Under the pieces are notes generated by a model. The model was not told the DNA's origin. It saw only the letters and a list, made by a program, of their open reading frames with translations, and did no database searches. A stretch of 64,000 nucleotides of DNA from NCBI RefSeq assembly GCF_020379485.1, contig NC_063452.1, forward strand, positions 41,159,148 through 41,223,147, written 5' to 3'. The position numbers and the translations under genes are program-made. Origin of the DNA: Brassica napus (taxonomy: Eukaryota; Streptophyta; Magnoliopsida; Brassicales; Brassicaceae). Shown one piece after another: positions 46,189 to 55,829 of the stretch. Position 1 is the stretch's first letter. Each line of letters starts with the position of its first letter.

Positions 46189-46613
46189 CTAGATCCTTGT
46201 TCTATTGGCAATAGAAGTTTCATATTGTAAGAAGAACATTCTTTTCTTGTTTGAGTTGTTCTCGCTAGCCATAGGTTCATGGTTGGCTCTCTTCACACGA
46301 AGTCTCGTAAACCTGTTCACAGCCTTATCCTTTCTACAAACATAGAGAAGTATAAAACATTAATGATTGATCCTACAATCATGACTTGAAGCACCATTAG
46401 AGCTGATATTCTACCTGCCTGAATCCACCTTTGTATCTCAGTCCATTTATTCCCAAACACTCGTTGTGCTTAAAAATCACACATAAGTTCAAATGTCACA
46501 TATAAACCCAAACACCAAATCTGGAATCTTATCTATGTAAGATAAAGTTTGTAAGTGAATTATATACCTCGCACACAAAAGCATAGTTCTTCAGAAGACC
46601 AATCACTTGAAAT
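46189..46613 (-). pseudogene. MYB relic resembling FOUR LIPS/MYB88
   Basis: Two exon-like blocks join in frame with GT-AG borders: 46613-46568 (SSDWSSEELCFCVR) and 46468-46415 (AQRVFGNKWTEI). Together they match the start of the second MYB repeat of FLP/MYB88, where the family reads W(S)xEED..LCEAQ..FGN(R/K)WTEIAK. A third block, 46333-46189, reads KAVNRFTRLRVKRANHEPMA and NSNKKRMFF and ends at TAG, matching the end of that repeat and the following KRAKHE region. FLP and MYB88 stop stomatal precursor divisions in Arabidopsis. Here the helix between blocks two and three is lost, the third block is out of frame with the second, and the first MYB repeat is not found upstream. It is a non-functional fragment. 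A frame at 45690-46004 (LDKQKLTILFDNPNIW) may be another part. Confidence 0.5.
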
Positions 46614-46619
46614 CTGAAA

Positions 46620-47300
46620 CAGTTCTAGCACAACAACACATAAATCTTTTACCTACAGGAAACAGATTGACCAACCTTCTTCACAATCTCTCCATCAACG
46701 GGAACTGAGTTTTTTTACAGGAGATTCTCGATGGATCGACAAAGGTGAGAGACGTCACAAGGTAAGAACCTGGATGATGATGATTCAGCGGTGAAGGAAC
46801 TTCGACCATGACTGAGCTTTTACCGGAGGAATTGCATTTTTTATTTGACGGTCGCGGAGTAGAAGAAGAGATCGTGCAGATAGGTTTAGACTAAAGTGTC
46901 GATGGATGTAACTTCTTCAGAGTATGTTTTGATTTTGGGTGGATTTAGTTTTGTACATAGAAATTTATATAGGAGAAGGATCAAGGGAAAGTGGATAGAA
47001 CATTGAAGAATGGTTGATAAAGTTTGGCAAAGCAAGCAAATCTATACATCGGAGAAGATGAAGTGGAAAAGTTGGAGGAGAAACTCAAGCGTGAAACGAT
47101 AAAAGCTTATCCCTATGTTCTCTACCTGGGCTGGAATGGGCCAGAGTGATAATTTTCATATTTTCATAAAACCCATACGAAAAGAAAAAGGGCCGAGACT
47201 CGCTTTTGGACATTGCGTGTCTGACGTGGCGAAAAGCTCTTTTCCAATTGGTCGATTTTTTAATCTGACGTGGACACACTCTCTACTCCTCATATAACCC
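46620..47300. other. Stretch upstream of the MYB relic
   Basis: On the minus strand a short frame MVEVPSPLNHHHPGSYLVTS begins near 46810 and stops after 43 codons. No known domain. The G/C content is higher than in the flanks, as if it were an old 5' region of a gene. Nothing else is supported. Confidence 0.3.
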
Positions 47301-49728
47301 TTTTAATATAGTATAGATTTTTAGATTTATAGTTATATTTGTATAATTTATATTTCCTCATATAGGAATAGCATATATTATGTTTATGTAATTATATGAA
47401 TGCTTAGATAACTGATTATCTCTCTCTTTTTGATTACATGTCTATCTCTCTTTTTATCGCTCATTTTGTTTCTCTTTGTATATACCATATAAAAATTCAA
47501 AAATATTTTAATTTCAAAATTTTCATTAAAAAAAACTTGAAGACTTAAAAATTTAATTTTGAAATTTGCAATGAATATTCAAGAACGGTTATAAATTATT
47601 AAAACTATTAAAAATCTCACATTAAAAGTTTTGTTATCACGAATATACAATTTTTGTTATAGAAGATAAATATAATCATAAAACCATATGATTACTAAGT
47701 TTTATTTAATAGATATCCATATTAAATATATGTAAAAATCATTTAAATTTATTTAAATCCATACAAAATATATAATAGTGATTGTTTAGATTTATTATCA
47801 TAAATAAATAAATAAAATTGATTGCTTTGACAACAATTTAATTGTATACGTAATAGTTAATTGTTTTTCAATTATTGATTATTTTGTTAGTTTTAGAATA
47901 TGTAAAACGTAAAATAAATAGTAGTACATAAAAATAATTTTTATATACAATGTTCATTCCGCGCAAGATGCAGATCTTAAATTAGTAGCAAAATATAATA
48001 TATCAATTATTTATTATTATTACGTAATGATGAAGCATCATGTATCAAAGAAAACGCACAGAAATCATATTATATGCAAGACTCAACATTAAACTTTTCT
48101 AGTCACCATTTAGTTATTCCAAACAATGCATTCCTAGCCGACCCTGTCAATTATTTATAGTTTAGTAATGGTCTTGTTTCCATCCAACACATTTTAAAGC
48201 TTTACAATTCACATATAAAATAAATATGCATGGTCTTGTGTCCATCCAACACATTTTAAAGCTTTACAATTCACATATAAAATAAATATGCATGTTCTTT
48301 TGTGTATATATATTAATAATAGGAGTCCCAACTAATATTGGAAGTCATGGTCCAGTTATATGTATCATCAACAACCTCTCTTACCGTAATGAGAGAGAGG
48401 TTAAACCATTGCAAGTAATTGTTGTTCTGGTCACCAAATTGATGTGATATTGGAGTAATCTTTGAGATATCGAAGGAGAGAGTGAGATTTTCTGAGTTGG
48501 AGTTGATTAAAGAAGCTTTTGACAATAAACGGGGGCCAAGGTTTAGAATCAATGATTTTGGATCATTTTATTCATTGGTGTAAAATGTGAAGGAGCAGCT
48601 GCAAATTTTTGTTCATGTATATTTTTTTTAAGCACGAGTGGATGACTAATGTCTGCATAGTTTTCAATGTATCAGACTAATATAACGCACTAAGTTGTTT
48701 GATTTTGATTGAGTAATGAATGGAACGAAAAAAAATTGAGGTCCACTTAACGATAGTGTTTTTAAAGAGAAAAGTGGCTAGATAGTTGCAAAAACAGTTT
48801 GGTGTATATGAAGACCAATTGTGATTACAGTGATATATATGATAGATTGTGGAACTCACACGGAAGATGAACGCATGGTATAGTTAGTTGATTATAATTA
48901 GAAGATAGCAACTAGGCACAAACCTAATGGTGAAAGACCATGATGTTGAATACGATTCTAATAAAAATACTAAAAGAAATCAAATAATTAAAATTAATTA
49001 TGAAAACTAAATGAAAATGTGGAAACAAAAAAACTATATATTTCTAAAGCAAATTAGACAAATTTTATCAAAAAAGAAAAAACAGGTAGTTTTTATTTCT
49101 TGCTTATAAATATAATAATTAATTTACATATTTATATAAATTTCATAAAATATACTTAAAAGGATTTCAATCAAATTATAATAGTCAGATAGCTAGAGAA
49201 TCTTTGTTTTTTTTGGGTCAAACTAGTAATAAAAAAATCTAAAAGTTAATTAAACCAAGATTGCATGCTATATTTAGTTAGACTGGTAAATTTAATTTTG
49301 AAATAGACCAAGGAAAAAGTTGGTTTATACATTGGTTTATACTTTCTTGAGATAGATGATAAATAAAATGGAAACTCAATAATTTTCAAGTCATTAAAAT
49401 TAAATAAATAAAATATAACAATTATTTAACTTAAAAACTTAAATAATCCAAAATAAAAATCTTAAATAAAAACTAATGTTTAATTAATTTCTAACTCATA
49501 CACATTACATCTATAATTTTGAATAAAAAAACACACAACAAACTATGAGTTCTAACATTTAAAATTTATTAGGTAAAAAACATTTGATAGAAATAGTTTT
49601 AAATTTTATTAAAAAAAATCTAATGTATATATGTAAATATATATTCAAATAGAAACCGTAATAGAAAAATAATTAAAATTGTGGCAAACCCCAAGTACGA
49701 ATAATATAAAGAGTTTAAAAAAAAGATA
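47301..49728. other. AT-rich intergenic DNA
   Basis: Mostly decayed AT-rich sequence. A 79-codon minus-strand frame at 48313-48552 (YLQWFNLSLITVREVVDDTY near its C-terminus) has unusually ordered composition and could be the last exon of a lost gene, but I do not recognise it. Confidence 0.35.
48169..48292. repeat. Recent 62-bp tandem duplication
   Basis: Two head-to-tail copies (48169-48230 and 48231-48292), starting TGGTCTTGT and ending TAAATATGCA, differ at a single base (TTTCC versus TGTCC). The near identity marks a recent local duplication. Confidence 0.9.
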
Positions 49729-49957
49729 TCTCCCAATACATTAAAAGAGAAGTCACTTTAGTGATTTCTGCTGAGGTGACACTCATATAGTGCTTCTCAG
49801 GAAAAATGTTATAATTCTATTGGCTAGTTTTTTTGAATTTTTCTTTTTCATTTATTTTAATCAATCGCTTATGTAGACAAACCCAAAACTATTGTCGATT
49901 TCGTTAAGCCCATATATAGCTAGGGGATAATAATTATCGATTTAGTTTAGCCTTGGG

Positions 49958-50740
49958 TACCTGTTCGGGTTCGGGTCTGGTATTTCGGATTTTTGGGTAT
50001 TTTAGTATAGAGGTGTAGAACCCGTTCGGGTATTTCTGTACTTCGGGTCGGGTTCGGATATTTTTAGTTCGGATTCGGTTATTTCGAATCTGGTTCGGAT
50101 ATTTAGATTTTGAAAAAAAAAATTAAAATTTTCATTTCTCAAGTTTCTTATATTTAAAAATATAACTTTCAGTTAACTAATTTTTTTTTATTTTTAATAG
50201 ATTGAATAGTTAATAGATTTGGACATAACATTTTAAAACTAAAAAGACATTAATTTAGTTATTTTTTTAAAATTTCGGATGTAACTTTTTGTTAATTTTT
50301 TAAATAAAAAACTTGACATACATTTTAAGTGAGTAGCAAATCATTTTTTTCATAATTGTATGTATATCATATGAACTTAAAGTATGTGTAGTATCAATAT
50401 AAATATTTTATATAAAATGAGAGATATAAACTAGAAATATAAGATTAATTTTCATAATTGTATGTATTTCATATGAACTTAAAGTATGTGTAGTATCAAT
50501 ATAAATATTTTATATAAAATGAGAGATGTAAAGTAGAAATATAAGGTTAATTATACATATGTTCGGTTATCTTCGGATATCCATTCGGGTTCGGGTATTA
50601 TCTGTTCGGGTTCGGGTATCCAATCTCTCCTTATTCAATACCCGTTCGGGTATTTTGCTACTTCGGTTCGGAAAACAGTTCGGGTTTTTCGGATCGAGTT
50701 CGGGTGCCACTTCGGATATCGGGTAAAGTGCCCACCCCTA
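49958..50740. mobile_element. TTCGGG-rich hAT MITE, left end lost
   Basis: Right end GCCCACCCCTA at 50730-50740 followed by CTAATTAG is the same junction as in unit 2. The left terminus and its flank are missing. A 100-bp internal block (near 50340-50450 and 50452-50555) is duplicated here but absent from the copy in unit 2. Confidence 0.75.
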
Positions 50741-51363
50741 CTAATTAGGTTGTTTGTTTTTAATAACTTACCTTTCTAATATGGATTACTAGCGCAAGTT
50801 GAAATCATTAAATATGCAAATAACTTATTGACAAAATTTGTTTTTAATAACTTACCTTTCTAATATAGATTACTTGCGCAAGTTGAAATCATTAAATATG
50901 CAAATCACTTATTCACAATATGGATTACTTGCGCAAGTTGAAATCATTAAATTTTATCGATTTAGTTTACCCTTGGGCAAGATTTAGAATTAAGACAAAT
51001 ATTAAAAATTTTCCTTATTATTCAAACGGTAAACTTGCGCATGTTGATATCATATTTATTATATTGGTTACAAAATATTTTAATGTTTCTAATTAGATTG
51101 TTTGTTTTTAATAACTTATCTTTCTAATATGGATTACTTGCGCAAGTTAAAATCATATCATATGCAAATCATTTTTTGACAATACACATTTAATATCTTT
51201 CTTTAAAAGATTTTATTATTTATCGTGCAAAATATTAAAATCATTAATATGAGAATAAATCGACTGTATATATATAGGAGACACCCAAAGTCTTAAAATA
51301 CAAACATTCTCTTTTCATTCTTTAAAGTATTATTCACAAATCTCTCCTCTCATACTATTAAGG

Positions 51364-51962
51364 TATTACGACAATGCTGCTTGTGTGCTAAGAAAAATGT
51401 GTTTAGACGCAAAGGCTCCTCATCTTTAGAACCCTGAACTCAACTCTTTGTGTCTTGTCTCCAAAAAGCATCTCTGGTCTATCTTTTCCATGTGTTGAAT
51501 ACTGGTAACGACAATATGGTCTTCCTTTTTTTATATGTAGACCAGGTCGTGATAGTGATAGTGATCCAGAAAATCTTGATTGAACATGCTGAGAAGCTTC
51601 GGCAAGTTAAAGCAGTTCTTGAAGAGGTTCTTTAGTATTTTCTCTCTCTTTGTTGAATATTGTCCGGGAAAGTATTACATAGTATCATTTAGTAATATTA
51701 TCTTATATCATTTTTTTTTTGTTAGAATATACTATCTTATAAGTAAGCTAGCATTATGCATTTTTTATTTAATTCATGGGGTCATTTTCTCACAGCAGAG
51801 AACCTTTTGGAATGGCGCAGGGAGGAAATTTCTCAGGGATATACATGAAGGTTCAACTGAAGCCGCTGAAGTGGGATGGTGAAGGCGAAGAATGAAGACT
51901 TGTAGAGGCCCTTATGATTCTTAAATACGGCGGTGTTCTAACTCACGCTGGTAGAAAACATG
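51364..51962 (+). pseudogene. Captured fragment of a PPIP5K (VIH1/VIH2-like) gene, unit 1
   Basis: VIH enzymes make inositol pyrophosphates through a kinase domain joined to a phosphatase-like domain. Three exon pieces are readable. 51364-51429: YYDNAACVLRKMCLDAKAPHL then a stop. 51541-51626, after an AG acceptor: PGRDSDSDPEN, a 1-base frame change, then IEHAEKLRQVKAVLEE and a GT donor. 51821-51962, after another [20 protein letters not shown], a stop, then LMILKYGGVLTHAGRK. They are in the order of the VIH protein and cover the linker and part of the phosphatase domain. The segment with the RHGDRTP motif is missing. The retained introns show capture of genomic DNA, not cDNA. No function expected. 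Confidence 0.8.
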
Positions 51963-52395
51963 TGTTTACATACTTTACCATTTAATTTGTCATTGTTATA
52001 TATATATATATATATATGTTTTCCAAATATGGAAGAATTGTTTAACTTATTGACGTTTAACATCACTTGCCATATAATCTAAAGAATATTACAAATAACA
52101 ATTTACGGAAACTATTCTCGAAATTATTGAAAGACTAATAATGTTTTATTTATTACTTTTAATATTTATAACCTATAAAATAAAATGAACGAAATTTTAT
52201 ATAAGATAATTATAATAGTTTTATCCTCTACTTGATGAACTGTGTTCGAATATAATTATATAATAACTATTTTAAATATTACAAAATCCAAAAATGTTTA
52301 TTAATATTATTTTTAAATTATTTATCGTTGTTTAAAGAATAAATTTATCATAATTTAAAAATAATTTATAAAATGCTTACAAAATGCAAGGCAAA

Positions 52396-52518
52396 GTTGC
52401 ACTTTCAAGAGTTAAGTCGAGATCTGTATTAAAAATCCTAAGAACTGGTAAAGAAGGGAAGCCGAAGACAAAAACATTGAATGCTGTCTACAAACAAATT
52501 TTTCAGAATATTCCGTAG
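52396..52518 (+). pseudogene. C-terminal remnant of Helitron helicase, unit 1
   Basis: A 40-codon stretch reads VALSRVKSRSVLKIL and VYKQIFQNIP to TAG. The VA(I/L)SRV..R.GLKIL..... NVV(Y/F)K..FQN pattern is the last part of the PIF1-like helicase in crucifer Helitrons. All upstream helicase motifs are gone. Confidence 0.75.
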
Positions 52519-53275
52519 TCGTGGTACGTAATTTTAATCTATTTTTTTTTCAAATACAAATTTTAAAATATATAAATTGTTACAATTATTTATTTTTTGT
52601 ATTTGCCAGATGGGTTGTGATGAGTTAGGAGACCGATGACGGTATGCCAATTTAATATTATTTCATGTTCAATAAAATTTATAAATTTATAAATCTATCA
52701 AATAATGTTAACCCGTCAAATTGCTTACAAAATTTATTTAATTTTTTGCACGTTTCTAATTGAATTTGCTTTCTTTATCGAGAAATGTACTTCATAATTT
52801 ATATTATTTATGGATAATATTTTGATTTTTTTATATTTTCTTTTAATATGTGTACATAAATGTTTGTTTATTATTTATGGAAAAATAATATTATTCACCT
52901 AAATAAAGAATTACGACACATATACAATCCTCCTATACATTAAAAGAGAAGTCACTTTAGTGATTTCTGCAGACATGTCATTATAATAGAGCTTCTTAGA
53001 AAAATTGTTATAATTCTATTGGTCGATTTTTTTGAATTTTATTTTTCATTTATTTTAATCAATCGCTTATGTAGACAAGCCCAAAACTATTGTCGATTTC
53101 GTTAAGCCCATATATAGCTAGGGGATAATAATTATCGATTTAGTTTAGCATTGAGCAAGATTTAGAACTAAGACAAATATTAAAAACTTTCCTTATTATT
53201 CAAACAGTAAACTTGCGCATGTTGATATCATATTAATTACATTTGCTTAGAAAATATTATAATGTTTCTAATTAG

Positions 53276-53711
53276 TAGGGGTGGGCGTTCGGGTACCCGT
53301 TCGGGTTCGGGTCGGGTATTTTGGATTTTCGAGTATTTCGGTATAGAGGTGTAGAACCCGTTCGGGTATTTCTGTACTTCGGGTTAGGTTCGGGTATTTT
53401 TAGTTTGGATTCGGTTATTTCAGATCGGGTTCGGATATTTAGATTTTGAAAAAAAAATTTTAAATTTTCATTTCTCAAGTTTCTTATATTTAAAAATATA
53501 ACTTTCAGTTAACTATTTTTTTATTTTTAATAGATTGAATGGTTAATAGATTTAGACATAAAAATTTAAAACTAAAAAGGCATTAATTTAGTTATTTTTT
53601 AAAAAAATTTGGATGTAATTTTTTGTTAATTTTTTAAATAAAAAACTTGACATGCATTTTCGGATCGGGTTCGGGTGCCACTTCGGATATCGGGTAAAGT
53701 GCCCATCCCTA
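53276..53711. mobile_element. TTCGGG-rich hAT MITE with 8-bp target duplication
   Basis: Terminal inverted repeats TAGGGGTGGGC and GCCCATCCCTA bound 436 bp, flanked by the 8-bp duplication CTAATTAG (53268-53275 and 53712-53719). The interior is made of GGTTCGGGTATT words and has no coding capacity. The 8-bp duplication and TAGGGGTG end place it in the hAT superfamily. Confidence 0.85.
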
Positions 53712-54336
53712 CTAATTAGGTTGTTTGTTTTTAATAACTTACATTTCTAATATGGATTACTTGTGCAAGTTGAAATCATTAAATATGCAAATAACTTATT
53801 GACAAAATTTGTTTTTAATAACTTACATTTCTAATATGGATTACTTGCGCAAGTTGAAATCATTAAATATGCAAATCACTTATTTACAATATGGATTATT
53901 TGCGCAAGTTGAAATCATTAAATATTATCGATTTAGTTTACCTTTGGGCAAGATTTAGAATTAAGACAAATATTAAAAACTTTCCTTATTATTCAAACGG
54001 TAAACTTACGCATGTAGATATCATATTTATTACATTGCTTACAAAATATTTTAATGTTTCTAATTAGGTTGTTTGTTTTTAATAACTTACCTTTCTAATA
54101 TGGATTACTTGCGCAAGTTAAAATCATATCATATGCAAATCATTTTTTGACAATACACATTTAATATCTTTCTTTAAACAATTTCATTATTTATTGTGCA
54201 AAATATTGTGCGTCATTAATATGAGAAATAAATCGACTGTATATATATATGAGACACCCAAGGTTTTAAAATACAAACATTCTCTTTTCATTCTTTAAAG
54301 TATTATTCACAAACCTCTCCTCTCATACTATTAAGG

Positions 54337-54511
54337 TATTACGACGATGCTGCTTGTGTGCTAAGAAAAATGTGTTTAGACGCAAATGTTCCTCATCTTT
54401 AATCGACTGTGCCACCCACTTTACCTTGGAAGTATTATATGCTACTTGATGAATCGACTCTGCCATCCACTTTCATCGACTCTGCCACCCACTTTACCTT
54501 GGAAGTATTAT
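54337..54511 (+). pseudogene. Captured VIH gene fragment, unit 2
   Basis: Reads YYDDAACVLRKMCLDA, then a stop, then STVPPTLPWK, a stretch that unit 1 has lost. The STxPPTLPWK coding block is then duplicated (54441-54511, with a partial copy between), as CGACTCTGCCACCCACTTTA-type repeats. The exons found in unit 1 downstream are absent. Confidence 0.75.
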
Positions 54512-54779
54512 AGAAAGATTAATAATGTTTTATTTATTACTTTTAATATTTATAAACTATAAAATACAATGAACAAAATTTTATATAAGATAATTATAAT
54601 AGTTTTATACTCTACTTGATGAATTGTGTTCGAATATAATTATATAATAACTATTTTAAATATTACAAAATCCAAAAATGTTTATTAATATTATTTTTAA
54701 ATTATTTATCGTTGTTTAAAGAATAAATTTATCATAATTTTAAAATAATTTATAAAATGCTTACAAAATGCAAGGCAAA

Positions 54780-54902
54780 GTTGCACTTTCAAGAGTTAAG
54801 TCGAGATCTGGATTAAAAATCCTAATAACTGGTAAAGAAGGGAAGCCGCAGACAAAAATATTAAATGTTGTCTACAAACAAGTTTTTCAGAATATTTCGT
54901 AG
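54780..54902 (+). pseudogene. C-terminal remnant of Helitron helicase, unit 2
   Basis: VALSRVKSRSGLKIL and VYKQVFQNI to TAG, 40 codons, the same length as in unit 1. It keeps the family Gly before LKIL that unit 1 has lost, so it is slightly closer to the ancestral form. Confidence 0.75.
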
Positions 54903-55539
54903 TCACGGTACGTAATTTTAATCTACTTTTTTTTTCAAATACAAATTTTAAAATGAATAAACTGTTGCAATTATTTATTTTTTGTATTTTCTAGATGGAT
55001 TGTGATGAGTTAGGAGACCGATGACGGTATGTCAATTTAATATTATTTTATGTTCAATAAAATTTAGAAATTTATAAATCTATCAAATAATGTTAACCCG
55101 TCAAATTGCTTACAAAATTTATTTAATTTTTTGCAAGTTTCTAATTGAATTTGCTTTTTTATCGAGAAATGTACTTCATAATTTATATTATTTATGGATA
55201 ATATTTTGATTTTTATTATATTTTCTTTTAATATGTCTACATAAATGTTTGTTTATTATTTATGGAAAAATAATATTATTCACCTAAAATAAAGAATTAT
55301 GAAACATATACAATACAATTCTAATTAATGATAATATAAAATCTGTTACTTCTAAAACTATACACTATTTATTCCATTTTTTGAATGAAAGTTTCTTCGT
55401 AAACACACAAAATATTTTGTGACGTTGCAATTATACATACACACAATATCTGCCTCTTCATACTGACGTTAGTGTATTCCCTCTCGTGAGGTACGGGCCG
55501 AGAGAGAACACAGGGTGCGCACCGATCATGTTCTTATGC

Positions 55540-55567
55540 CCGCACAGGGTGCGGACCGGTCACCTAG
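55540..55567 (+). other. Helitron 3' terminal hairpin and CTAG end
   Basis: CCGCAC (55540-55545) and GTGCGG (55549-55554) form a perfect 6-bp stem with an AGG loop; nine bases later CTAG ends the element at 55567 before a T. This is the standard Helitron 3' end. A similar ACAGGGTGCGCACC word at 55510-55523 may be a second, decayed hairpin. Confidence 0.85.
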
Positions 55568-55829
55568 TATAAGTTTAAATGGAAAGAGTATCAATAGAGT
55601 TAATTTTGTAGAAATTATACATAATTCACCCAAAATATTGATATAAACAGATAGGCCCATGAGCGCAACAAGCACAAGCAAGAGACGTTTGCTGTTCTGT
55701 ACTGAGTTGATAACTCTGAATGTGCATACGAGTAAGAAAGTTCACACACATAAAGGAATCCTCTCATTTATTAAAGGTTTTTTTGCTCAGCCAGCCCCTA
55801 ACCATGTCATATTGGGTTAAGCTGTGAAA

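Larger units (their letters stand above)
49729..52927 (+). repeat. Helitron unit 1
   Basis: Runs from the TC end to the junction with unit 2. It holds a truncated TTCGGG hAT MITE, internal repeats built on TTGCGCAAGTTGAAATCATT (near 50795, 50875, 50930 and 51136), the larger VIH gene fragment and the helicase tail. Confidence 0.8.
49729..55567 (+). mobile_element. Two head-to-tail Helitron units with one shared 3' end
   Basis: Helitrons are rolling-circle transposons that start TC, end CTRR after a hairpin, and insert between A and T. Unit 1 starts A|TCTCCCAATACATTAAAAGAG at 49729 and unit 2 starts A|TCCTCCTATACATTAAAAG at 52928. The units are collinear over most of their length. Only unit 2 has the terminal hairpin and CTAG|T (55564-55567, T at 55568). 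Unit 1 stops about 250 bases short of the terminus, exactly where unit 2 begins. Both keep the end of a PIF1-like Helitron helicase and parts of a captured VIH gene. No Rep domain is visible, so both are non-autonomous. Confidence 0.85.
52928..55567 (+). repeat. Helitron unit 2
   Basis: Complete 5' and 3' ends. Compared with unit 1 it has lost the VIH exon pieces two and three, has a shorter MITE, and carries the 250-base 3' terminal region that unit 1 lacks. Confidence 0.8.

Noticed and set aside
49958..50740. TTCGGG-rich stretch as a gene promoter or CpG island
   Set aside because: The same words, ends and 8-bp target duplications identify it as a hAT MITE family present three times in the window.
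55484..55566. GC-rich patch with hairpins as an rRNA or tRNA fragment
   Set aside because: It lacks the conserved tRNA A and B boxes and is fully explained as the Helitron 3' terminal hairpin region ending in CTAG.
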